A stretch of 64,000 nt of DNA from Pantoea sp. At-9b (GCF_000175935.2 NC_014837.1:2604001-2668000); one strand, 5' to 3'; shown: positions 19,083 through 28,796, counted from the first letter of the stretch. Numbers and translations are program-made. The notes: generated by a model from the sequence alone, not told the origin.

Positions 19083-19355
19083 TTACGGTTCGTGATCCTG
19101 ACAACAGGGGCAACGCTCAATCGCCGTCACTGACATATCGGCGATGCCCTCACAATCCCACTCGACGCGCAACGGCTGCCCCGCCACATCCCCGGTATGC
19201 AAATATTTGCTCACCGGACTTTCTGTCATCCCCGTAATCTCTTCGGTGGCGATCAACGTATCGCCCAGATAGATACGGGCGGTAGCACGGGTGTTGACCA
19301 TCCGTTCGTCACGAAGTTGGTACAGGCGTTTGACCGTCAGTTTTATGCTGCTCAT
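19083..19355 (-). CDS. Hypothetical protein with C-terminal CPCC
   Basis: A 90-residue soluble protein with no family I can name. The middle carries beta-type segments ([34 protein letters not shown]) and the end has CPCCQDHEP, a possible metal site. It is codirectional with vsr upstream and yedI downstream (13 nt before the yedI start), so they may be co-transcribed. The ribosome site (GGAACATAGCC) is modest. Codon use looks like that of its neighbours, which supports a real gene. Confidence 0.6.
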   Translation of the reverse strand: MSSIKLTVKRLYQLRDERMVNTRATARIYLGDTLIATEEITGMTESPVSKYLHTGDVAGQPLRVEWDCEGIADMSVTAIERCPCCQDHEP

Positions 19356-19424
19356 GGCTATGTTCCGCGTCCCAGAGAAAGGAGAGATCTAAACCGTTAT
19401 AGCGAGTAAAAGCAACAATATGCC

Positions 19425-19901
19425 TTATACGCCGCGATAATGATGCAAACCTGCATGATCGATTTCACCGCTGTGGCTGGCCGCCAGCAACCACTCCTCC
19501 AGGCGTTCAATCAGTGCCTCATCTTCCAGGCGCAGCTTGCCGCGCAACGCACATTCCCAGACGATCAGCACCTTCCAGCCGCTCTCCTGCAACTGCTGAA
19601 TGTAGCGTCGGTCGCGTTCGACATTACTGTTAATTTTACCGGCCCAGAATTCGGTACGGGTGGCGGGCATGTTGAACAGATAGCAGTGATGGCGATGCCA
19701 GAAGCAGCCGTGGACAAAAATGATCGCCTGCTGGTCAGGAACCACAAAATCAGGCCGTCCGGCTAACGCTTTATCCTGCACCCGATAGCCAAAGCCACGG
19801 TCTTTTAATATCAAGGCGATACGTTGTTCAATCGCAGTGTCCTGAGTACGAATCGCACGCATATTCTTGCTGCGTACATCGCGGGAGTGGACGTCGGCCA
19901 T
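19425..19901 (-). CDS. vsr: Very short patch repair endonuclease Vsr
   Basis: A 158-residue endonuclease that nicks 5' to T in T:G mismatches arising by deamination of Dcm-methylated cytosine. Catalytic features are present: GRPDFVVPD with the metal-binding Asp, and FVHGCFWHRHHC, which holds the catalytic histidine and the zinc ligands; ERDRRYIQQLQE and VIVWECAL follow. ATG 19901 (MADVHSRDVRSKNM) aligns with the E. coli start. Unlike E. coli, where vsr overlaps dcm on the same strand, here it is divergent from dcm with a 143-bp gap. Confidence 0.96.
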   Translation of the reverse strand: MADVHSRDVRSKNMRAIRTQDTAIEQRIALILKDRGFGYRVQDKALAGRPDFVVPDQQAIIFVHGCFWHRHHCYLFNMPATRTEFWAGKINSNVERDRRYIQQLQESGWKVLIVWECALRGKLRLEDEALIERLEEWLLAASHSGEIDHAGLHHYRGV

Positions 19902-20044
19902 AACCTTTCCTTTTTCTTGTGGCTCCTTCAACTTTAGCGGTTTGGGGCAAAAGCGAAAGCCGCATTCACCACCGATACGCCGGGCCAATTTCTTCATGGC
20001 GAGATGAGTGGTAGCATAGCCGCTTCACTGTTAAGGAAAAACGC

Positions 20045-21448
20045 ATGCACGCCGAAGAGACCGCCGCGACTGCCTCACCCTCCCCACTGACTGTTTCCGC
20101 CACCGATGATGCCACCATGTTGTTGCAGCAAGTGCTGACGATTTATGCCGCACGCGATTTGGTCAACACGCTGAGCACCGCCGGAGGTCGCGACTGGAGT
20201 GTGCCGCGTCTCAACCGCATTCGTCAGGGAAAGAGTGCAGCACCCGCATTAAGCAGCGCGGAAGTCGCCAGTTTGCAAGCATTATTGCCCTCTCGCCCGG
20301 CGCACTACGACGCTCCACGTTTCCAGTTTGTCGATCTGTTTGCCGGGATTGGTGGCATTCGCCGTGGCTTTGAGCAGATTGGTGGTCAGTGCGTATTCAC
20401 CAGTGAATGGAATAAAGAAGCGGTGCGGACCTACAAGGCCAACCACTATTGCGATCCGCAGCAGCATCGCTTCAACAGCGATATTCGGCAGGTAACGCAA
20501 CCGGCCGGTCTGCATGATGAGCAGGCCATTTATCAACATATTGATCGCACCATCCCCGACCATCAGGTGTTGCTGGCGGGATTTCCGTGCCAGCCCTTCT
20601 CCCTGGCTGGCGTGAGTAAAAAGAATGCCATGGGCCGGGCGCACGGTTTCGAGTGCGAGGCACAAGGTACTCTGTTTTTCGATGTGGCGCGCATTCTGGC
20701 CGCGAAAAAGCCGCCGTTCTTTGTGCTGGAGAACGTGAAAAACCTGAAAAGCCATGATAAAGGACGAACCTTTGCCATCATTATGGCGACGCTGGATGAG
20801 CTGGGTTATGACGTAGCCGATGCAGATAACGGCGCGCTGGCCGATGCGAAAATCATCGATGCACGCCATTTTCTGCCGCAACACCGTGAACGTATTGTAC
20901 TGGTGGGCATCCGCCGCGATACCCGCCTGAGTGAGGGGTTTACCCTGCGCGCCCTGGCGCAGCTCTATCCGAAAAAAGTGCCCACTCTCAAGAGCTTGCT
21001 GGAACCGCAACCCGATGCCAAATACACGTTGTCGCCCGTGCTGTGGAACTACCTCTACCAATACGCCAAAAAACACAAAGCTAAAGGTAACGGCTTTGGC
21101 TTTGGTCTCAACGACCCACGCAATCCCTCGGTGTGTGTGCGAACGCTGTCGGCACGCTACTACAAAGACGGTTCGGAAATTCTTATCGACCGCGGTTGGG
21201 ACAGCGCATTAGGTGAACAGGACTTCCAGCAGCCGGACAATATGGCGCGTCGCCCACGCCGTTTAACCCCACGTGAATGCGCGCGCCTGATGGGGTTTGA
21301 AGCACCGGGTGAAACGCAGTTCCGCATTCCGGTCTCCGATACGCAAGCCTATAAACAGTTTGGCAATTCCGTGGTGGTGCCGGTATTTGCTGCTGTCGCG
21401 CAACTGTTGTTGCCATTGATCGAACAATACGTCCGTAACAACAAGTGA
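20045..21448 (+). CDS. dcm: DNA (cytosine-5) methyltransferase Dcm
   Basis: A 467-residue C5-methyltransferase; the E. coli homologue (472 residues) methylates the inner C of CCWGG. The ordered motifs are visible: motif [17 protein letters not shown] (around 95), motif [13 protein letters not shown] with the catalytic Cys182, motif [10 protein letters not shown], motif [15 protein letters not shown], and motifs [17 protein letters not shown] and [10 protein letters not shown]. The ~90-residue N-terminal extension typical of Dcm is present. It is divergent from vsr, which repairs the T:G mismatches its product creates. Confidence 0.97.
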   Translation: MHAEETAATASPSPLTVSATDDATMLLQQVLTIYAARDLVNTLSTAGGRDWSVPRLNRIRQGKSAAPALSSAEVASLQALLPSRPAHYDAPRFQFVDLFAGIGGIRRGFEQIGGQCVFTSEWNKEAVRTYKANHYCDPQQHRFNSDIRQVTQPAGLHDEQAIYQHIDRTIPDHQVLLAGFPCQPFSLAGVSKKNAMGRAHGFECEAQGTLFFDVARILAAKKPPFFVLENVKNLKSHDKGRTFAIIMATLDELGYDVADADNGALADAKIIDARHFLPQHRERIVLVGIRRDTRLSEGFTLRALAQLYPKKVPTLKSLLEPQPDAKYTLSPVLWNYLYQYAKKHKAKGNGFGFGLNDPRNPSVCVRTLSARYYKDGSEILIDRGWDSALGEQDFQQPDNMARRPRRLTPRECARLMGFEAPGETQFRIPVSDTQAYKQFGNSVVVPVFAAVAQLLLPLIEQYVRNNK

Positions 21449-21568
21449 TTCAGGTCCGGGATTTCCTTTAGGGACGACATTTCTGCTGTTTTACCTCGAT
21501 GTCGTTCCGCTGTCACCAAACTGTCACACGCCCTGCCAATACTGCTTTTTATTTTTTGGGGGCGTTAG

Positions 21569-23170
21569 ATGTCACTCCTTTCGGTAATCTCTCTGCCAGC
21601 GCGGCTTTGCGCACGGCTTCCACTGCGTATTCCTTTATGGCTCACCAGCCTGCGCAGCCAGTTTCTGCTGTTTATTGCGCTGTTTTGCGTATTGCAATCG
21701 GCGGGCGTGTGGTTACTCAACAGCCACGTTAACCAGACCCAAATGTCGCTGCAACAGGCCAACCAACTACGGGAAAGATTGGCCCTGCTGGATAAAGCGC
21801 GGATTGAACTGTTGACCGCCAGTGATAACAGCCATGGCGCGGGTATCTACCTGATGCAGGATCAACAAAGCGGGTCGGTGGACAGTTGGAAAAGCCTTGC
21901 TACGGCTGCGCAGGATTCACTCAACCAGGCGCAACAACTGTTCGCACAATATCATGCCGCCGCTGACAGTCCACTGGCCCAGGGATTTACCCTGCTGGCT
22001 GGCGGGTTACAGGAACAGTTAAAAGGCCTCGCCGCCAATGATATCAATGCATTTTTTATGGTGCCCATGCAGGCTTTTCAGCAGCAATTTAACGATGCAT
22101 GGTTTCACGAAATTGAACAGGCTAATCATCAGCTCAGCGATGTGAATCAAAGCACGCTTAACACGCTGAAGCAGAGTCGCAACATGTCACTGGGGGTCAG
22201 TGGGCTGCTGATTGCCCTGCTGATTCTGGCCGCCAGCCTGTTAATGCGTGGCGTGCTGCGCCCACTGCGTCAGGCCAACGCCCAACTGGAGCAGATCGCC
22301 ACCGGCGATCTCGTCATTCATCACGCCCCACCACGCCGTCAGTCGCTGGAAACCCACCTGTTGTTCCAGTCGATAGACACCATGCGCCGGGGTTTGCAAC
22401 AAATCGTCAGCGATATCAATACGGTAGCCATCAGCGTCGCGGCAGGTGCTGAGAATATGCAGCAGCACAATGAACAGGTCATGCAGCAACATCAGGCACA
22501 GAACGCCAGTTTTCACCACTTGTCACAGCGCCTGCACCGCGTGTCGGAGGAGGTGGAAAACGGCGCGCGTTTTTCCCAACAAGCCACACAAGAGGCACAA
22601 TCCGCCGACACCCTGATGCGTAACTGCGCCAGGGAAGTTGATAATATGGAACATCAGATGCAGCAGATTGTTAGCGCCTCGGGCGATATCGCCGGGATTG
22701 TCGACATGCTGGATAATCTGTCGCTGCAAACCCGTCTTCTGGCACTGAATGCGGCCATTGAGTCAGCGCATGCCGGGGTGTATGGCCGCAGCTTCTCCGT
22801 GGTGGCGAAAGAGATTGGTTTACTGTCGCAACAGAGCGGCCAATCAACGCGACAGATAGATGGTTTGATTCAGCACACACGCCAGCACGTCAGCGATGGC
22901 TTCACGAAGGTGAAAACGCTGGAGACGCTGTTCGCGCAGATCAGCGCAGCGGTATCCGGTGTGGTGCAACAACTGGATGATTTGCAGACCAATACCGCAG
23001 CACAGAGCCACCGCGTCAGCACCATTGCCCAGGAAGTGGTGGCCATGAGCGAGCAGTTACAGCAAAACGAAACGCAGAATGCCCAGCAGGTGTTGGCTGC
23101 CGGGCAGTTACGTGAGCTATCCGACCGACTGGCGCAGCGGGCGCAACAGTTTCGGTTAGAGGTTGCCTGA
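21569..23170 (+). CDS. Methyl-accepting chemotaxis protein, atypical
   Basis: A 533-residue membrane receptor: TM1 near residues 30-50 (QFLLFIALFCVLQSAGVWLL), a ~150-residue periplasmic helical domain, TM2 near 212-230 (GLLIALLILAASLLM), HAMP (RPLRQANAQLEQIATGDL) and a signalling domain whose tip reads LQTRLLALNAAIESAHAGVY, a degenerate version of the usual NILALNAAVEAARAGE. It lacks the C-terminal CheR tether found in the receptor at 10904. It may be a low-abundance receptor that depends on others for adaptation. A GCCAATAC -10-like element precedes it but without a good sigma-28 -35. Confidence 0.88.
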   Translation: MSLLSVISLPARLCARLPLRIPLWLTSLRSQFLLFIALFCVLQSAGVWLLNSHVNQTQMSLQQANQLRERLALLDKARIELLTASDNSHGAGIYLMQDQQSGSVDSWKSLATAAQDSLNQAQQLFAQYHAAADSPLAQGFTLLAGGLQEQLKGLAANDINAFFMVPMQAFQQQFNDAWFHEIEQANHQLSDVNQSTLNTLKQSRNMSLGVSGLLIALLILAASLLMRGVLRPLRQANAQLEQIATGDLVIHHAPPRRQSLETHLLFQSIDTMRRGLQQIVSDINTVAISVAAGAENMQQHNEQVMQQHQAQNASFHHLSQRLHRVSEEVENGARFSQQATQEAQSADTLMRNCAREVDNMEHQMQQIVSASGDIAGIVDMLDNLSLQTRLLALNAAIESAHAGVYGRSFSVVAKEIGLLSQQSGQSTRQIDGLIQHTRQHVSDGFTKVKTLETLFAQISAAVSGVVQQLDDLQTNTAAQSHRVSTIAQEVVAMSEQLQQNETQNAQQVLAAGQLRELSDRLAQRAQQFRLEVA

Positions 23171-23175
23171 TAAAA

Positions 23176-23199
23176 AAAACCCGTCAGCTGACGGGTTTT
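23176..23199. terminator. Bidirectional terminator
   Basis: A perfect palindrome, AAAACCCGTCAG / CTGACGGGTTTT, with A-run before and T-run after. It serves the chemoreceptor (plus) and the small RHH gene (minus), whose stops flank it within 6 nt. Confidence 0.9.
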
Positions 23200-23202
23200 T
23201 AC

Positions 23203-23454
23203 TTATTTCTTCTTCTTGCCCTGCTTCTTCAGCAGCGCACGAATCTGTTTCAGTTCGGCAGCACTCAGTTGTTCGGTTACCACTTCTTCAGTGTCCTGAT
23301 TGTCGATCGCATCCTGCGCAGGAGCCTGAAAGCTCGCTTGCAGGCGATTCACAATTTCCTGACTCATGGAAATCTGGTTATCCAGAGCCAGTTGTTTGAT
23401 GTGTTCTTTCAGCGCAGGATCAATCTTAATGGTTAAATTAACGGTCTCGGTCAT
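23203..23454 (-). CDS. Arc-type ribbon-helix-helix DNA-binding protein
   Basis: An 83-residue protein. Residues 4-45 show the RHH pattern: an alternating hydrophobic strand (VNLTIKIDPALKEHIKQLA), then NQISMSQEIVNRLQASF as the second helix of an Arc/MetJ-like fold. The tail is acidic, then very basic (LLKKQGKKKK). It is probably a dimeric transcription regulator. No toxin gene adjoins, so it is not an obvious antitoxin. An AAGGAG site precedes ATG 23454. Confidence 0.8.
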   Translation of the reverse strand: MTETVNLTIKIDPALKEHIKQLALDNQISMSQEIVNRLQASFQAPAQDAIDNQDTEEVVTEQLSAAELKQIRALLKKQGKKKK

Positions 23455-23530
23455 CGTGTAACTCCTTATTGATTTTCATCAACGTAGCGGAAGATGCCGA
23501 AATTTAACAGGTTGTCATAAAAATTTAATA

Positions 23531-24229
23531 TTAGACGTGTATAGGGCTGAAGTCCCTCAACACCGATTCATCAATGGAAGTCAGGTTACCCTGCAGCTCG
23601 GCACACAACTTGGCCATGTAGCGCACCAGGAAGTCGGCGTTGTGTTCTGCCAGCTGACGCCCGGCCTCGGTTTGCATCGTTTCGGGCAGACGTAATAACT
23701 TCTTCTGGAAGTGATCCAACGTCCAGTGCACATCATTCAGCTCGCGATCTTTACCCAGGGGATCGTCGCTGTCGAACAATGGACGCCCCAGTGCACCCGC
23801 AGTGTAAAACACTCGCGCCAGGCCGATGGCCCCCAACGACTCCAGCCGGTCGGCATCCTGCACAATTTTGGCTTCAAGGGTTTGTGGCGCAATCGCAGCG
23901 CTAAAGCTGTGTGCCTGGACCGCGTGTGCCACCGCATCGACTAATTCCGCCGGGAAGTCCGGGAAATCCTGTTGCAGAATACGCCGCGTCTCTTCAGCAG
24001 CGTAAGTTGAAGCCAGATGGCGTTCCGGGTGATTTTTCGGTAAGTTGACGACATCATGGAAGTAGCACGCGGTCAGCACCACCAGCGCATCGGCATCACT
24101 GTCCTGCATAATGCGTGACGCGCTCATCCAGACCCGGCGCAGGTGGGCGATATCATGGGCTTTATCATCGTGCAGCCAGTTCTGCTGCAACCAGTTCTCG
24201 AAACGGTTTTGCCAGCCAGTTAGCGACAT
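23531..24229 (-). CDS. yedJ: HD-domain phosphohydrolase YedJ
   Basis: A 232-residue cytoplasmic metal-dependent phosphohydrolase of the HD superfamily. The metal ligands are [10 protein letters not shown] (first His), the diagnostic HD pair in CYFHDVVNL, and the downstream Asp in [14 protein letters not shown]. It is very similar to E. coli YedJ, whose natural substrate is unsettled. ATG 24229 with AGGAG upstream was chosen; the longer frame to 24301 has no ribosome site. Confidence 0.93.
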   Translation of the reverse strand: MSLTGWQNRFENWLQQNWLHDDKAHDIAHLRRVWMSASRIMQDSDADALVVLTACYFHDVVNLPKNHPERHLASTYAAEETRRILQQDFPDFPAELVDAVAHAVQAHSFSAAIAPQTLEAKIVQDADRLESLGAIGLARVFYTAGALGRPLFDSDDPLGKDRELNDVHWTLDHFQKKLLRLPETMQTEAGRQLAEHNADFLVRYMAKLCAELQGNLTSIDESVLRDFSPIHV

Positions 24230-24824
24230 CGTGCTTCTCCTGTTATTGCTGTTATATAGCACTGCCGTCAATGACGAGCGTGCGACTCCTGCAAACATCA
24301 TAGCGGCCCGGTGATGACACTTTCTTTACACCCCTCCTGCATAATCACATCCGAAAAAATGCGATCCTGATCCTGTTATAGCGCTGTTAACAGCACTTTC
24401 CCAGCGCCACGCGCGTTTTCGGTATTTCCTCATCCTCGTTTTAGTTAAACGACTCTGTTTAGCAGTGATAATGTTTTAAAGGCACGCAGAAATAGTGTGT
24501 TACTGGTTTATTCTGGTTTAACTCGCTAGCTCCAAACGCTTCGGTCAACCGATCACCCACGACATATTCTGAAAGAGTTCCCATTGTGTCCGTTATAACG
24601 TACTGTATCTGAGAAAAATGCGATTTTGTTTTCCCATTGAACCCAAACAAGCACGTTTTTTGCTTATGAGCCATTTTTAAAACTGAATACGCACCAAACG
24701 CCTGACTATAAGGCGACAAATTATTAAGCAAATTGATTTAAACCCATTATGCTAATTCTGCACATCCGTGGACGCGGATGGTTCAGCAAATTCTCCGGGT
24801 TGGCGACACCACAAGAGGTAAATC
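24230..24824. other. Intergenic region without a convincing gene
   Basis: About 590 bases between yedJ and the phage-type gene, more AT-rich than the flanks. A 90-codon minus-strand frame (24459-24731) has no domain I recognise, no clear ribosome site, and codon use unlike neighbouring genes. No clear repeats or tRNAs seen. Confidence 0.4.
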
Positions 24825-25505
24825 ATGAAAGAACGGCCGATTCTTTTTTCCGAACAGCGGGTCCGCGCCCTGCTGGTTGGCCAGCAGACACAGACCCGGC
24901 GCATTATGAAGACTCAGGCATTTGGCCCGGGTCAGGATCATCACGAAGGTGTACACGCCTTTGACGTCAGTGCTAACCATCTGCACGGCTATAAACTGAT
25001 GTCGATGTCAGATATCAGTTACCACTGCCCCTATGGTAAACCCGGCGATCGTATCTGGGTGCGCGAGACCTGGCGTGGCCCGATTGTGCCAGAAGAGCAA
25101 CTGGCCGAGTACGAACGTGACCCGCTTCCTTTCCGCGATCCGGTGTATTGCCAGTACCGCGCGGATAGCAATGAGCTGGGGCAGCAGGATGAAAATTTGC
25201 AGGATGCCGAACAATTTGGCTGGCAAACGGCCATCCATATGCCACGCTGGGCCAGCCGTATTGATCTGGAGATCACCTCTGTCCGTGCCGAGAAGATCCA
25301 GGATATCAGTGAAGATGACATCATGGCCGAAGGTGTGCAGACCGACTCGCACTTCCTGAACAACTTCTTCACCATGAATATGAACTCGGAATCGCCGAAA
25401 GAGGCCTACCGCAAGGCATGGCAGAAACAGTATGGCGCCACCAGTTGGGAAGTGAATCCGTGGGTCTGGGTGATTGAGTTCCAGCGTGTGGAGCGCGAAG
25501 GATAA
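24825..25505 (+). CDS. Phage-type ASCH-like protein
   Basis: A 226-residue soluble protein of a family common in lambdoid prophages and seen alone in some enterobacterial chromosomes. Hallmarks are MKERPILFSEQRVRALLVG, QTQTRRIMK, YGKPGDRIWVRETW, IHMPRWASRIDLEITSV and the final NPWVWVIEFQRV. The fold is probably the ASCH/PUA-like beta-barrel that binds modified nucleotides or RNA. The function is not established. No other phage gene adjoins, so it is an orphan cargo gene or domesticated remnant. An AGAGG site lies before ATG 24825. Confidence 0.75.
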   Translation: MKERPILFSEQRVRALLVGQQTQTRRIMKTQAFGPGQDHHEGVHAFDVSANHLHGYKLMSMSDISYHCPYGKPGDRIWVRETWRGPIVPEEQLAEYERDPLPFRDPVYCQYRADSNELGQQDENLQDAEQFGWQTAIHMPRWASRIDLEITSVRAEKIQDISEDDIMAEGVQTDSHFLNNFFTMNMNSESPKEAYRKAWQKQYGATSWEVNPWVWVIEFQRVEREG

Positions 25506-25517
25506 TACCTTTCCCCG

Positions 25518-25549
25518 GCAAAGGTGAGCGGTTTACCTCTCACCTTTGC
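25518..25549. terminator. Perfect hairpin after the ASCH-like gene
   Basis: GCAAAGGTGAG / CTCACCTTTGC, 11-bp arms with a 9-nt loop, 12 nt beyond the stop. No T-run follows, so it may stabilise the 3' end rather than terminate. Confidence 0.45.
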
Positions 25550-25670
25550 AACCTCAGTCACAGACAACATGCTCACTAACAGGTTGAATAGACGGCTTTG
25601 ATTCTGCGCTGGTAATTTTCTCTGTGCCGCGCGAGGATACCGTCTTCCGCCCTGAAGAGTGAGTGATGCG

Positions 25671-26447
25671 ATGTTCAAATGGCCGTGGCATGCGCAGGTA
25701 GAAACTTCAGTCGCAGCGCTGCCGTGGCAACAGGCGCTGGCGCAGCCTATCTTCTCTTTGCTCGAAGAAAACGAGCAAGCTGCCCTGATCGTGCTGGCAC
25801 AGCGTTTTCTGCAACAGAAAAAAATCACCCCACTGCAAGGCTTACAACTCGACGAGCTGCGTACTGCCCGCCTGGCGCTGCTGTTTTGCCTGCCGGTGTT
25901 GAAACTCGGCCTTGAGTGGCTCGACGGCTTCCATGAAATTCTCATCTACCCGGAACCTTTCAACGTAGATGACCACTGGCAGGATGACAACGGACTGGTT
26001 CATCAGGCTGCTGCGGTCCATGCGGGCCAGAGCTGGACCCAGGGTCCGGTGGTGTTAAATGCGCTGGATATTCAGGACTCGTTTGATCTCTCCGGCTATA
26101 ACCTGGTGATCCATGAAGTGGCACACAAGCTGGATGCGCGCGGTAGTGGCTACACCAGCGGCGTCCCGGCCATTGCCCTGCGCGATGTCGCCAGTTGGGA
26201 GAAGGATTTACTCCAGACAATGGAGGAGATTGCTGCGGAAGTGGAGCTGGTTGGCGAACAGGCAGCCACCATCGATCCCTACGCTGCCAGCGATCCTGCC
26301 GAATGCTTTGCCGTCCTCTCTGAATATTTCTTCAGTGCACCGGATTTACTGGCGGAACGGTTTCCTGCCATGTACCGCCATCTGCATCTGTTCTATCGTC
26401 AGGACCCACTGGCGCGTTTAGCCGCTACGCGGCCCGAAACTGCTTAA
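25671..26447 (+). CDS. mtfA: DgsA (Mlc) anti-repressor MtfA
   Basis: A 258-residue zinc peptidase of family M90. The HExxH motif is in [15 protein letters not shown] (around residue 150), with the third ligand in the later [18 protein letters not shown] segment. MtfA binds the glucose repressor Mlc and so derepresses ptsG; it also has weak aminopeptidase activity. ATG 25671 (MFKWPWH) aligns with the E. coli protein; an in-frame GTG 12 nt upstream is possible. Its position just before tRNA-Asn is conserved with E. coli (mtfA-asnT). Confidence 0.95.
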   Translation: MFKWPWHAQVETSVAALPWQQALAQPIFSLLEENEQAALIVLAQRFLQQKKITPLQGLQLDELRTARLALLFCLPVLKLGLEWLDGFHEILIYPEPFNVDDHWQDDNGLVHQAAAVHAGQSWTQGPVVLNALDIQDSFDLSGYNLVIHEVAHKLDARGSGYTSGVPAIALRDVASWEKDLLQTMEEIAAEVELVGEQAATIDPYAASDPAECFAVLSEYFFSAPDLLAERFPAMYRHLHLFYRQDPLARLAATRPETA

Positions 26448-26551
26448 AGCGTGATCGCTTTGTATTAATGCTAGCCAGTTGAATACAAATGTATTTTTAG
26501 CTGTTGACAGCTCCGGCACTGCCCATTAATATGCGCGCCATCAACACCGAT

Positions 26552-26627
26552 TCCTCTGTAGTTCAGTCGGTAGAACGGCGGACTGTTAATCCGTATGTCA
26601 CTGGTTCGAGTCCAGTCAGAGGAGCCA
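26552..26627 (+). tRNA. tRNA-Asn (GTT)
   Basis: A 76-nt cloverleaf with encoded CCA. The acceptor stem is TCCTCTG/CAGAGGA, the D-arm TAGTTCAGTCGGTAGAA, the anticodon loop ACTGTTAAT with anticodon GTT, and the T-arm CTGGTTCGAGTCCAG. Asn tRNA genes are frequent integration sites for islands; a deleted gene lies just beyond, but I found no second copy of the 3' end that would mark an attachment site. Confidence 0.98.
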
Positions 26628-26636
26628 TATTTGAAG

Positions 26637-26669
26637 AGCCCGCTCAGTGGAAACTGAGCGGGCTTTTTG
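26637..26669 (+). terminator. Terminator of tRNA-Asn
   Basis: AGCCCGCTCAGT / ACTGAGCGGGCT is a perfect 12-bp stem with a GGAA tetraloop, followed by TTTT, ten nt after the tRNA. Confidence 0.92.
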
Positions 26670-26741
26670 CTGAGCATAATTCCCACTCAGGCTTGCCCGG
26701 CCAGTAGTCTATAAATGACTTTATTACTTCACTCTATTTGC

Positions 26742-27187
26742 TTAGGCAGAATCCTCAGCATCTCCCGCCAATTCACGTTCCAGTTGTTCAATACTCGGCA
26801 AGTTGGTTTGGAACTCTTCAGGCAGTGATTCAACTAATGGTGATACCAAGGTAATTGTGCAAGCACCGCTTGCACAAATTCCAGCTCCGGCCAAGCTTCG
26901 GCAAAAGCGCGCATGTATTTGAGGTTGCGCGGTGAAAAACCTTTCATATCGGGAAAGGCCGTGCGTAAATCATTTGCCAGCCGTTCGATGACTTTAGCCC
27001 CCCATCCTTGTTCAGCTTGCCGCGCCAGGATATCACGACCGATGTGCCAATACAGACCGACCAATTCCCGATTAACCGCTAATGTGGCGCGCTGTTGAGC
27101 ACTATTGATGCGGTCTTTCAGATCGGCCAGCCAGGCTGCGTAACCATTGGGTTCTGGCATTAGTGAAGCCGGGAATTCCTTTGTCAT
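26742..27187 (-). pseudogene. YhcG/DUF1016-type nuclease gene with internal deletion
   Basis: The 5' part encodes ~116 residues of the DUF1016 N-terminal helical domain (GYAAWLADLKDRINSAQ; VNRELVGLYWHIGRDI; GFSPRNLKYMRAFAEAWP; LAQLPWYHH), then stops. About 20 nt later, in another frame, comes the family's typical C-terminal tail (SLPEEFQTNLPSIEQLERELAG, 26742-26828). The whole PD-(D/E)XK nuclease domain, roughly 200 residues, is therefore missing, and the two ends are joined out of frame at about 26830. Intact family members are ~340-370 residues and occur with restriction or island genes. Confidence 0.8.
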
Positions 27188-27500
27188 GCTGGTCTATTCC
27201 TCGATTTTTGCTGCCGCTAGAATTCTATTCCGCTCCCTCAGCCAAGCGTCACAAAACACCGTTTCAGAAAACGCAACACTTCAGGAAAGAGGGGGCGGTG
27301 GTACATAAAATTACGTTGAATTGTATCAACCTGACCCAGCGCTGACGAGGACAAGCAGGCACTGGCGACCTGTAAACTTAAAGTTACCGCGAGAAAAATC
27401 CAGAAACACTTGGTTTGTCATGAAACGTCAATAAGGCAACGATCAAAAACGTACCAGGAGGTACAATAAGCGTGCTTATTAACTTTCTACCACGTACATC
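27188..27500. other. Region upstream of the OprB-type porin
   Basis: About 310 bases with no gene. It presumably holds the porin promoter. An AGGAGGTAC stretch (27457-27465) lies too far (over 30 nt) from the porin ATG to serve as its ribosome site, and no good site is seen closer in. I found no clear CRP or other operator. Confidence 0.4.
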
Positions 27501-28790
27501 ATGAAAACCATTTGTTTTAAAATCAGGCCATTGCCTGTCGCCCTCCTTTGCGCGCTGGCCATCCCCGCGGCACAAGCTACCGACTTTTTCCACCAGGATA
27601 CCCTGACCGGCGACTGGGGCGGCGCGCGCAGCGACCTCGCCCAGCACGGTGTCAACTTAACCGGTGACTATGTCTCGGAAACCGCCGGGGTATTAAGCGG
27701 TGGTCAGTCTTACGGGACGCGTTACGCCCAACAGATCCGTCTCGGGGCGACCTTTGATTTAAACCGCATGTTCAATGCGGAAAACGCCGGTACCGTTCAA
27801 CTCTCAATCAACGACCGTCGTGGTCGCAGCACCTCAGCCGATTTAGTCGGTAACCGTCTGCCGATTCAGGAAGTGTATGGCGGTGAATATACTCGCCTGA
27901 GCGAACTCAGCTACGCTAACTATTTGTTTACCCCTCAGTTGCAATACAAGCTGGGTTGGTTGGCAATGGGTAATGATTTTGGCGGTCTGTCGATTCTGAC
28001 CAACTTTATGAACGCCGGCTTCTGTGCTCATCCCCTGTCGATGTCAGGTGGCAGCGGCTGGGGTAACTACCCGAACGCCCACCTTGGTGGCGAGTTGAAA
28101 TACACCTTCAATGACAGCTGGGCACTGCAAACTGCGGTATTTAACGTTAACCCGCAGCAGAACAGCGAATCGTCCCGTGCATTTAAACCTTTTGCACCGG
28201 GCACCACCGGCTATATCGTGCCAGTTGAGTTGATCTACAACTTACAGGGCGCGTTGCCCGGTCAATACAAACTGGGTTACTACTACGACAGCTCTAACGT
28301 CGCCCGTATCGACCAACCCGATCAGCGTGCTGATAAGCGTTGGGGTGCCTACCTGCTGGCTGACCAAACCATCTGGCAATCGGCTTCGCTGCGCAGTCAG
28401 AACCTGCATATGTTTGGTCAGGCCACCACGACCGATGCTGCCACCTCGCCGTTCCGCCACTGGTACTCGGCTGGTTTCGTGTTAAATGGACCGTTTGAAG
28501 CGCGCCCACATGATGCGATTGCGATTGGCTATGGTCGTGCGGTGTACAATCAGCACAGCCGTGACAACGCCGTCGACAGCCTGCGCGCCAAAGGCGAATT
28601 GGCCGATGCCGAAATGGTAAATGGCCTGGATATTGGTGAACAGCTGGTTGAAATGACCTATAACTTGCAGGCAACGCCGTGGCTGTCGGTGCGCCCGAGC
28701 GTACAGTACATCAAGGAACCGGGGGCTTTCTCGAACAAAGAGATTAAAGATACCTGGGTAGCGGGTGTGCAGGTTAAAGTGAAGTTTTAA
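27501..28790 (+). CDS. OprB-family carbohydrate-selective porin
   Basis: A 429-residue outer-membrane porin. The signal peptide is about 26 residues (LLCALAIPAAQA). The mature start, DTLTGDWGGARSDLAQHGVNLTGDYVSE, is the OprB-family signature, and the protein ends in a beta-strand with terminal Phe (VAGVQVKVKF). OprB proteins let glucose and related small polyols cross the outer membrane. It stands next to a gene set that looks able to process quinate/shikimate-type cyclitols in the periplasm, so a role in their entry is possible; that is inference, since the porin is on the opposite strand. Confidence 0.9.
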   Translation: MKTICFKIRPLPVALLCALAIPAAQATDFFHQDTLTGDWGGARSDLAQHGVNLTGDYVSETAGVLSGGQSYGTRYAQQIRLGATFDLNRMFNAENAGTVQLSINDRRGRSTSADLVGNRLPIQEVYGGEYTRLSELSYANYLFTPQLQYKLGWLAMGNDFGGLSILTNFMNAGFCAHPLSMSGGSGWGNYPNAHLGGELKYTFNDSWALQTAVFNVNPQQNSESSRAFKPFAPGTTGYIVPVELIYNLQGALPGQYKLGYYYDSSNVARIDQPDQRADKRWGAYLLADQTIWQSASLRSQNLHMFGQATTTDAATSPFRHWYSAGFVLNGPFEARPHDAIAIGYGRAVYNQHSRDNAVDSLRAKGELADAEMVNGLDIGEQLVEMTYNLQATPWLSVRPSVQYIKEPGAFSNKEIKDTWVAGVQVKVKF

Positions 28791-28796
28791 GGCATA

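Noticed and set aside
21500..21560. Sigma-28 promoter for the second chemoreceptor
   Set aside because: GCCAATAC resembles a FliA -10, but the sequence 11 nt upstream (CCAAACTG) matches the -35 at only 3 of 8 positions.
24459..24731. 90-codon minus-strand frame after yedJ
   Set aside because: No ribosome site or recognisable domain; could be a decayed gene but I cannot support it.
26552..27500. Integrated element with attachment repeats at tRNA-Asn
   Set aside because: No integrase and no second copy of the tRNA 3' end found in the window; only a decayed gene supports past insertion.
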